From Phycisphaerales bacterium (lineage in GTDB: Bacteria > Planctomycetota > Phycisphaerae > Phycisphaerales > SM1A02), in NCBI GenBank assembly GCA_029243925.1, contig JAQWRC010000188.1, positions 1 through 11,995 on the forward strand: 11,995 nucleotides of DNA. Reading direction: 5' to 3'. Below the pieces are notes generated by a model, which ran no database searches, was not told where the DNA came from, and saw only the letters and a list, made by a program, of their open reading frames with translations. This document shows positions 6,323 through 11,995 of the stretch, piece after piece (position 1 is the stretch's first letter; the number at the start of each line of letters is the position of its first letter). A program made the translations under genes and the position numbers.

Positions 6323-8437
6323 ATGTCCAAGAATCTCTCAAATGTCCGCAACATTGGAATCTGCGCCCACATCGACGCAGGCAAGACCACCGTCACGGAA
6401 CGTGTCCTCTACTACACGGGCATGAACTACAAGATGGGCGAAGTCCATGAGGGCACCGCCACGATGGATTTCCTTGAGGAAGAACAGCAGCGAGGGATCA
6501 CCATCCAGTCTGCAGCGACCACGTGCCCATGGGATTTCCATGGCGACACGTACACGGTCAACCTCATCGATACTCCTGGTCACGTCGATTTCACGATCGA
6601 AGTCGAACGCTCAATGCGTGTGCTTGATGGCGCAGTCACGGTCTTCGACGGCAAGGAGGGCGTGGAGGCCCAATCCGAAACCGTGTGGCGACAAGCTGAC
6701 CGATACAACGTCCCCCGTATCTGCTTCATCAACAAGATGGACAAGATCGGAGCCAACTTCGAATTCTCATACAACTCCATCATTGAACGGCTTGGCGCAA
6801 ATCCGATTGCCGTGCAGATTCCCATCGGCGCCGGAGATGACCTGAAGGGACTCATTGATCTCATCGAAATGCGTGCTTTCTACTTTGACAGCGGCGAGCT
6901 TGGAGCCGTCGTAGAAGAACGCGACATTCCAGACGACCTCCGAGGCGAGGCTGACGCATGGCGTCACCAGATGCTCGAGCAGACGGCTGAATTGAATGAT
7001 GATTTCATGGAGCAGTACCTCGAGGATGAACACTCCATTGATGTGGAAGCGATCCGCTCGGCCCTCCGAGATGGCACGATCAATCACAAATGTACTCCCA
7101 CCTTCTGCGGCGCAGCCCTTCGCAACATCGGTATCCAGCGACTTCTCGATGGAGTCATCACGTTCCTGCCAAACCCCACAGAAGTTCCTGACGTCCAAGG
7201 GACGAACCCCAAGGACGAAAAGGAGAAACTGTCACGAGCCAGCACGGCCGATGCCCCGTTCTCCGGTCTGGTTTTCAAGGTTGTTTCTGATACCCACGGC
7301 GATCTGACCTACTGCAGGATCTATTCGGGCACGCTGAAGAAGGGAACACGGGTTCTGAATCCTGGCAACAACAAGAAGGAAATCGTCTCACGCATCTACG
7401 AGATGCATGCCAAGGACAGAGAAGCACTTGATGAAGCGTACGCTGGTTCAATCGTTGCACTCATTGGCCTCAAGAATTCCGGAACAGGCGACACCCTGTG
7501 CTGCAACGACTCCCCCATCATCCTTGAGCGGATGCACTTCCCTGATCCGGTCATCTCGATGTCCATCGAACCCATTACGACGGATGACAAGAAGAAACTT
7601 GGCGAAGCGCTTGGCACGATTCAGCGCGAAGACCCCTCTTTCCGTTCCCGATACAACGATGAAACCGGCGAAACCATCATTTCCGGCATGGGTGAACTCC
7701 ACCTTGAAATCGTCAAGAACAAGCTTGTTCGGGACATGAAGATCGGCGTGAACGTCGGCACACCACGCGTGAGCTACCGCGAAACTATTACCGGCATCGC
7801 AACCGATGTCCGTGGCAAGTTCGTGAAGCAGACCGGCGGTCGCGGCCAGTACGGCGATGCGGTACTCAATGTCGAACCGATCACCATGGAACAGGCCGAA
7901 GAACAGGAACTGACCATGAAGGACGGCGTCGTCTTCGTGGACAACATCAAACAGGGCGTGATTCCTCGCGAATACATTCCTTCCGTTGAAGTCGGCGCTC
8001 GATCTGCTGCACTCTCAGGCATTCTGGGCGGGTACCCCATGCAGAACGTCAAAGTCGAACTTGTCTTCGGTTCCTACCATGACGTCGACTCGAGTCAGGT
8101 TGCCTTCGAGCAGGCTGGAGCGCTTGCGTTCCGCCAGGCGTGCACGCAGGCGGGACTCACCCTCCTTGAGCCCATCATGCGAGCGATGATCACGACTCCG
8201 GAGGATTTCTTCGGACCCGTCAGCGGCGACCTCTCCTCCCGACGTGGGCAGATCGTCGAAACTGAAATTCGTGCCAACACGAGAATCATCCACGCCGATG
8301 TACCGCTCTCAGAAATGTTTGGATACACGACCGTACTCCGCGGCATGACTCAGGGCAGAGCCTCGATGACCATGGAGCCGAGCGAATACCGGGCCATGCC
8401 ACCAAACCTGACCAAGGAAGTTCTGGCCCAGACCTGA
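6323..8437 (+). CDS. fusA: Translation elongation factor G
   Basis: EF-G is the GTPase that drives tRNA-mRNA translocation on the ribosome and, with RRF, ribosome recycling. The 704-residue length equals that of E. coli EF-G. GTPase motifs are all present: AHIDAGKTT (15-23), RGIT (57-60), DTPGH (83-87, catalytic H87), NKMD (137-140) and CGAA (262-265). Domain IV carries TGGRGQYGD (504-512). [21 protein letters not shown] is of the canonical EF-G I kind, not the mitochondrial/spirochaete-like spdEFG1 kind. The start at 6323 begins [13 protein letters not shown] as expected; a GTG at 6248 is in frame but would add 25 residues atypical of the family. Only a weak CGGA precedes the ATG. The gene stands alone between its own promoter and a strong terminator, not in the usual rpsL-rpsG-fusA-tuf string, at least on the visible side. 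Confidence 0.98.
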   Translation: MSKNLSNVRNIGICAHIDAGKTTVTERVLYYTGMNYKMGEVHEGTATMDFLEEEQQRGITIQSAATTCPWDFHGDTYTVNLIDTPGHVDFTIEVERSMRVLDGAVTVFDGKEGVEAQSETVWRQADRYNVPRICFINKMDKIGANFEFSYNSIIERLGANPIAVQIPIGAGDDLKGLIDLIEMRAFYFDSGELGAVVEERDIPDDLRGEADAWRHQMLEQTAELNDDFMEQYLEDEHSIDVEAIRSALRDGTINHKCTPTFCGAALRNIGIQRLLDGVITFLPNPTEVPDVQGTNPKDEKEKLSRASTADAPFSGLVFKVVSDTHGDLTYCRIYSGTLKKGTRVLNPGNNKKEIVSRIYEMHAKDREALDEAYAGSIVALIGLKNSGTGDTLCCNDSPIILERMHFPDPVISMSIEPITTDDKKKLGEALGTIQREDPSFRSRYNDETGETIISGMGELHLEIVKNKLVRDMKIGVNVGTPRVSYRETITGIATDVRGKFVKQTGGRGQYGDAVLNVEPITMEQAEEQELTMKDGVVFVDNIKQGVIPREYIPSVEVGARSAALSGILGGYPMQNVKVELVFGSYHDVDSSQVAFEQAGALAFRQACTQAGLTLLEPIMRAMITTPEDFFGPVSGDLSSRRGQIVETEIRANTRIIHADVPLSEMFGYTTVLRGMTQGRASMTMEPSEYRAMPPNLTKEVLAQT

Positions 8438-8463
8438 ATGTGAATATCTACTCTCATCTTGGA

Positions 8464-8481
8464 TGCCGCTGGTACGCGGCA
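8464..8481 (+). repeat. Small hairpin after fusA
   Basis: TGCCGC (8464-8469) and GCGGCA (8476-8481) flank TGGTAC. It precedes the main terminator by about 20 bases and may be a 3'-UTR stabiliser. An alternative pairing CTGGT/ACCAG overlaps it. Confidence 0.4.
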
Positions 8482-8499
8482 CCAGGATGCTCTCTCCCG

Positions 8500-8562
8500 C
8501 TCAACCCCGCTCCTCGGTAGACCGACTGTTCGGTCTGGTATGGTCCGGGGTTGAGTTTTTTT
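8500..8562 (+). terminator. Strong intrinsic terminator of fusA with nested hairpin
   Basis: CTCAACCCCG (8500-8509) pairs perfectly with CGGGGTTGAG (8546-8555), followed directly by seven T (8556-8562). Inside the 36-base interval a second perfect 7-bp hairpin, AGACCGA/TCGGTCT with loop CTGT (8519-8536), sits on top. This is the best terminator in the window and separates fusA from ribD. Confidence 0.92.
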
Positions 8563-8632
8563 GTGCCTCACCTGCTCCTGATTCATTTGAGCGTGCATCA
8601 AACGGCTTGTGCCGCGACAATGGGATCGGAAC

Positions 8633-9772
8633 ATGACTGCCATTGCCCCACAACTTGAACGTGACCTCTTCATGCTGGACCTAGCGGCACGTGGAGCCCA
8701 ACGTGGACACGGGCACGTCGAGCCCAATCCCATGGTTGGCTGCGTCGCGACCGACAGCACTGGGGTTGTCATCACCGCGGACCATCACCGCACATATGGG
8801 GGGCCACATGCTGAAATTCTTGTGCTGAACACGGCGGGTGATCGCATGCGAGGAGGCACCCTCTTCGTCACACTTGAACCCTGCGACCATGAAGGGCGCA
8901 CTGGCCCATGCACCAATGCCATCATCGACGCGAGTCCGGCACGGGTGGTCATCGGACACCGCGACCCAAACCCGGAAGCAACTGGGGGCATCGAGCGGCT
9001 TCGCAGCGCTGGCATCGAGGTGGATCTTGTTGAACACGAACCTTCCCGGAGACTGATCGAACCCTTCTGCACCCGCTGGGCGAAGCATCGACCGTGGGTC
9101 GTCGCCAAATGGGCGCAGACACTCGATGGACATCTGGCCACTCGCTCAGGACAAAGCCACTGGATCAGTTCAGTGCAAAGCCGCCGTCTGGTGCACCGAG
9201 AACGCGGCCGCGTCGATGCGATACTTACCGGTATTGGAACCGTGCTGTCAGACAATCCCCGCTTGACCGCTCGTGGCGTGCGCCATCGCCGCATTGCCAG
9301 ACGAATCGTTGTCGATCCTTCACTGCGCATCCCCGATGACGCCGCACTGCTGCAGACACTTGAGATTGCGCCTCTGACCATCGTCTGCAGCCAGGACGCT
9401 GATGCACGGCGACAAGCTCAACTGCATGATCTTGGCGTCGACGTGATTCCAATGCCAGTCCACGACGCTCGAATGAACCTCCAGCATGTTCTGGAGCAAC
9501 TGCAGTCCCGGCATGACCTGTCCACCGTGCTCGTCGAAGCTGGGCCGGGATTGCTTTCATCTCTTGCTGCAGAGAACTGCATTGATGAAGCGGTCGTCAT
9601 CGTAGCGCCAACGTTGCTTGCGGATGCACGCGCTCTACCAAGTCTAGACGGGCAGAGTCCGGACACCATTGCCGACGGACTGACCCTCACCCTGCGACGA
9701 ATTCACCGCCGCATGGATGACGTCGTGCTTCACTACGGCGTCTCAGCTGGATCCGAAACGGGCAATCCATAA
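8633..9772 (+). CDS. ribD: Bifunctional riboflavin deaminase/reductase RibD
   Basis: RibD performs two consecutive steps of riboflavin synthesis: deamination of 2,5-diamino-6-ribosylamino-4(3H)-pyrimidinone 5'-phosphate, then NADPH-dependent reduction of the ribosyl side chain. The 379 residues (E. coli 367) show the zinc deaminase domain first: VEPNPMVGCV (29-38), GGPHAE (56-61; H59 ligand, E61 proton shuttle), TLEPCDHEGRTGPC (80-93; zinc ligands C84 and C93). The reductase domain follows with VAKWAQTLDGHLATRSGQSHWISS (157-180), DAILTGIGTVLSDNPRLTAR and VEAGPGLLSSL. DGH replaces the usual DGK/DGR. The start at 8633 is chosen over a GTG at 8609 because the domain begins at once and CGGA precedes it. 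No convincing promoter was found in the 70 bases after the fusA terminator. Its last 40 bases overlap the convergent DUF4340 gene. Confidence 0.96.
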   Translation: MTAIAPQLERDLFMLDLAARGAQRGHGHVEPNPMVGCVATDSTGVVITADHHRTYGGPHAEILVLNTAGDRMRGGTLFVTLEPCDHEGRTGPCTNAIIDASPARVVIGHRDPNPEATGGIERLRSAGIEVDLVEHEPSRRLIEPFCTRWAKHRPWVVAKWAQTLDGHLATRSGQSHWISSVQSRRLVHRERGRVDAILTGIGTVLSDNPRLTARGVRHRRIARRIVVDPSLRIPDDAALLQTLEIAPLTIVCSQDADARRQAQLHDLGVDVIPMPVHDARMNLQHVLEQLQSRHDLSTVLVEAGPGLLSSLAAENCIDEAVVIVAPTLLADARALPSLDGQSPDTIADGLTLTLRRIHRRMDDVVLHYGVSAGSETGNP

Positions 9773-11097
9773 TCCACTGGAGCAAGTGGAAGAACGAGAA
9801 ACTCCGGGTGGATGCGAATCACACGATCGCCATTCTCCATTCCCCAGCGACCTGCATCACCTGTTTCTCGAAGCAAACGCACAGTATCCATCGGCATCGC
9901 ATCGAAGCCATGGAAGGTCACGCGAGCTCGCTCAAGATCCTCCGGGTAGACCGTCTTGAGTTCCACTTCAGTTGCTCGCAGTGTCGTCAATGCATCAAGC
10001 AACTGATCCACCGTCTCGGCCGGCACAGCCTGATCAGCATGTGATGGCGCAGACCATTCATCCAGAACCCGTTCAAGAATGATCGTCTCTTCCGGCAACT
10101 CGATGACGACTCGTTTCACATCAGCTGGAAGGATCCCCGAACCAGTGTGATCGATCAAGGTGCCTGGATCCGAGAGGATCCGCCCTACGGTATCGCCACT
10201 GATCCGCAGCACCACAGGCACACCAACCACCATTGCCGCACGGTCCTGCGTATTGCTGCCCAACTGCTCACCAACATGGAGCTCCATGGTTTCACCACCA
10301 CGTTCGATCCGCAGCGTCGCCACGGGTGGGTCCAGTCCAAATCCCGCCAGATCCTCGGGCTGTTCCAGAAGTACATCCGTCCATTCTGCCCGGGCCAAAT
10401 TGATGACATGATTGCTCATCGCCTCCGAGTCGATTCGAGTGCTGATGGGATCCGTCATCTTCCAGATCCGTCCAGCACGTTCGATGACGATGGGCTTGCC
10501 ATCGATGCTTCGACTCAAACGATCAATTTCGATGTCCATCCCAGGAAACAGCGAACGCTCCCTCCATTGAACTGGATTCTGCCCAAACAGCTGCTCATGC
10601 AATGATCCGCTGGTCAGCAGAACGTGCTCGCCATCACGGTGGCGCACATAGCCCCTGCCGCCAATCCCCGTTCTGCCAAGTTCAATTTCGACAGAGCGCG
10701 TCACTGCATGGAATCCGATCACTGCACGCGGCGTCTGCAACTGGTAGCGTTCAAGCGCACCCTGCTCTTGCACTGAAATCGAATCGACCACCTCCGTCAA
10801 GAGTGCCGCATCGATCAATTGATGCATCGCCGTCACTCGCACTTGATGTCGAAATGGCGAGACCATCCACCACTCATCTCCTTCACGCTCATAGGTGGAT
10901 GCCTCGCCCGCATCATCAACGATGCTGATGCTCTGCACCTGATCACGAGGCAACTGGTCTCGGGAGATCAGCATGGCATCCTTCGAGTTGACATCCGATG
11001 TGAACACACTCGAAGCAGAATCCATTCGGAACTGCCATGCGGTCACTGCTGCAACTGCAGCCAACAAACACATGATGCACGTTGATCGCCAACCCAT
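9733..11097 (-). CDS. DUF4340 domain protein, membrane-anchored
   Basis: A 454-residue protein with an N-terminal hydrophobic segment (residues about 7-21) that would anchor it in the membrane or serve as an uncleaved signal, followed by a long exported domain. VQSISIVDDAGEASTYEREG, WWMVSPFRHQVRVTAMHQLIDAAL and, in the second half, IWKMTDPISTRIDSEAMSNHVINLA and FGLDPPVATLRIERGGETMELHVGE follow the repeated pattern of DUF4340. That family typically sits with GldG-like ABC-transporter auxiliary proteins, as here. The start at 11097 is chosen because its ATG overlaps the stop of the upstream gene (TGATG) and the hydrophobic segment follows directly; an upstream in-frame ATG at 11172 lies inside that gene. 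Function is unknown. It ends 40 bases inside ribD. No terminator was recognised. Confidence 0.85.
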   Translation of the reverse strand: MGWRSTCIMCLLAAVAAVTAWQFRMDSASSVFTSDVNSKDAMLISRDQLPRDQVQSISIVDDAGEASTYEREGDEWWMVSPFRHQVRVTAMHQLIDAALLTEVVDSISVQEQGALERYQLQTPRAVIGFHAVTRSVEIELGRTGIGGRGYVRHRDGEHVLLTSGSLHEQLFGQNPVQWRERSLFPGMDIEIDRLSRSIDGKPIVIERAGRIWKMTDPISTRIDSEAMSNHVINLARAEWTDVLLEQPEDLAGFGLDPPVATLRIERGGETMELHVGEQLGSNTQDRAAMVVGVPVVLRISGDTVGRILSDPGTLIDHTGSGILPADVKRVVIELPEETIILERVLDEWSAPSHADQAVPAETVDQLLDALTTLRATEVELKTVYPEDLERARVTFHGFDAMPMDTVRLLRETGDAGRWGMENGDRVIRIHPEFLVLPLAPVDYGLPVSDPAETP

Positions 11098-11995
11098 CAG
11101 TTTCGCCTCGTCATATACACGAACAATCCAAACACAATGGTCAAGCCAGGCAACCCCAGCAGCAGAAGCCAACCGGCTCCGCGGCGAGTGTCCTCTGTGA
11201 CGCCGCGCAACCGAGCGACCTCCTGCGACAATGGACCTTGGGCGACCAGATCATCCTCGCCCGAAAGCCAAGCCACAGCAGCTTGCAGAAGCTCGTGATT
11301 TCCTGGGTTCAAGAGGGTCATTCGCCCCCCACCGGCCGAAACAACCACATCCGCAACATTGGTCAGCAGCCAGGGGCCGGAACCTGCAACAAGCAACCGC
11401 TGAACCGCATCACCATCAATGCCGGCGCGTTCCAAGGACCACAGGACGTCAACCGGCCCATCGAGCACCGAAGTTCCACGTTCCACTGGGCCCAGATCAC
11501 TGCTTGGCACCCACTCGCGCTCAAGCCAACGCGCCTGACCCGGCTCGATCGTAGCCAACGCATTCCAACGATCCTCCGTGGCTTGTATTGGCAGCGGGAG
11601 TGGAAGTACGAGGCGCTGCCCATTCAGAGCTGCGGCAATGGGATGTTCCGCGGGAAACTCAACGAGATGCTGATACATCTGCACCGCTTTCCCTCCATCA
11701 GCCCCAATCGTCTCTTCCAGCAGCACAGTGCCCGTCGAAGCCTCAAGTCCAAGAGGTTCCAGCAGCTGAGCCCATGGGTCAGACAATCCGTACCGTGGGA
11801 GGTAACTCGGATAGAGATTGATCAGAACAGAATCCCCCGCTTCAATGAGATTTGCTGATTCCTCCAGCAGGCGTTTCTCCGCTTCCGTGATTTCAAAGCC
11901 GGCCCGCTGCGCCGGTGGCAGAATCACCCATGCAGCCGGCGCCCCTGCAGCAATGTTTGGTTTCGGCCCAAGTGTGACCGGCCATTCAATCACAT
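11097..11995 (-). CDS. GldG-like ABC-transporter auxiliary protein, C-terminal part
   Basis: The frame runs off the right edge, so the N-terminus is missing; about 298 residues are seen. The visible part has AAWVILPPAQRAGFEITEAEKRLL, a segment typical of the region of GldG-like proteins where a lost-glutamine-amidotransferase-like fold precedes 'LLEPLGLEAS'. It then has GGGRMTLLNPGNHELLQAAVAWLSGEDDLVA and one C-terminal transmembrane helix (WLLLLGLPGLTIVFGLFVYM) ending in MTRRN. This end matches the family pattern of N-x-x-L-x-x-A-V-x-W-L followed by a membrane helix and basic tail. In gliding Bacteroidota GldG works with GldA/GldF, but homologs are widespread in non-gliding bacteria and their substrate is unknown. 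The stop overlaps the DUF4340 ATG (TGATG). An ABC ATPase and permease would be expected just beyond the window. Confidence 0.75.
   Translation of the reverse strand, partial: VIEWPVTLGPKPNIAAGAPAAWVILPPAQRAGFEITEAEKRLLEESANLIEAGDSVLINLYPSYLPRYGLSDPWAQLLEPLGLEASTGTVLLEETIGADGGKAVQMYQHLVEFPAEHPIAAALNGQRLVLPLPLPIQATEDRWNALATIEPGQARWLEREWVPSSDLGPVERGTSVLDGPVDVLWSLERAGIDGDAVQRLLVAGSGPWLLTNVADVVVSAGGGRMTLLNPGNHELLQAAVAWLSGEDDLVAQGPLSQEVARLRGVTEDTRRGAGWLLLLGLPGLTIVFGLFVYMTRRN

Noticed and set aside
6036..6425. A 129-codon plus-strand open frame over the fusA leader and the first 100 bases of fusA
   Set aside because: It runs out of frame into fusA, has no recognisable protein motif, and crosses all the leader hairpins. 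The short SD-led ORF explains the region better.
8587..8621. TTGAGC and GACAAT as a ribD promoter
   Set aside because: The hexamers are 23 bases apart, too far for a sigma70-type promoter, and both are weak matches.
9774..9789. CCACT/AGTGG stem as terminator of ribD
   Set aside because: Only 5 bp, no T-run, and it lies inside the convergent coding sequence.
11082..11858. A 258-codon plus-strand open frame opposite the GldG-like gene
   Set aside because: The minus-strand frame has clear family motifs, a membrane helix and a coupled stop/start. The plus-strand product is Gln/Pro/Arg-rich and featureless, typical of a shadow frame.

Overview
The window is gene-dense, moderately GC-rich bacterial chromosome with core metabolic and translation genes and no visible mobile element, CRISPR array, rRNA or tRNA. 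Several features together suggest a Planctomycetota-type bacterium, possibly of the class Phycisphaerae: an enlarged RNase HII-like protein, a GldG/DUF4340 pair, and a hyaluronidase-like barrel protein. No single marker proves this placement.

Layout. Positions 1-990 hold the 3' part of a hyaluronidase-like (GH56-like) TIM-barrel gene. It converges on fbaB (minus strand, 2127-1051), a class I fructose-bisphosphate aldolase of the DhnA/FbaB type. An almost perfect inverted repeat lies between them and contains the fbaB stop codon. fbaB and mnmA (tRNA 2-thiouridylase, plus, 2207-3349) diverge from an 80-base region that holds a good extended -10 promoter for fbaB and two 12-base direct repeats. 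mnmA, a cytoplasmic gamma-glutamyltransferase of the YwrD type (ATGA overlap with mnmA) and the RNase HII-like gene (21-base gap) form a tight plus-strand run. It ends at a compact structure that can fold as an H-type pseudoknot followed by a T-run.

The 376 bases between that run and fusA are the most interesting non-coding part. They hold a near-consensus sigma70-type promoter and about 300 bases of untranslated leader. The leader contains a 12-codon ORF with a perfect Shine-Dalgarno sequence, mutually exclusive stems that overlap the end of that ORF, and a series of further hairpins before the EF-G start. The arrangement looks like a leader-peptide or structured-RNA control region for elongation factor G.

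fusA (6323-8437) ends at a strong nested-hairpin terminator. ribD (8633-9772), the bifunctional riboflavin deaminase/reductase, follows. It overlaps by 40 bases the 3' end of a minus-strand pair that enters from the right edge: the C-terminal part of a GldG-like ABC-transporter auxiliary protein and a DUF4340 protein, coupled by a TGATG overlap.

The genes are mostly independent housekeeping functions: central carbon metabolism, tRNA modification, peptide/glutathione turnover, RNA:DNA repair, translation elongation and riboflavin synthesis. The one evident functional module is GldG plus DUF4340. No complete novel system is evident; the fusA leader is the best candidate for something undescribed.
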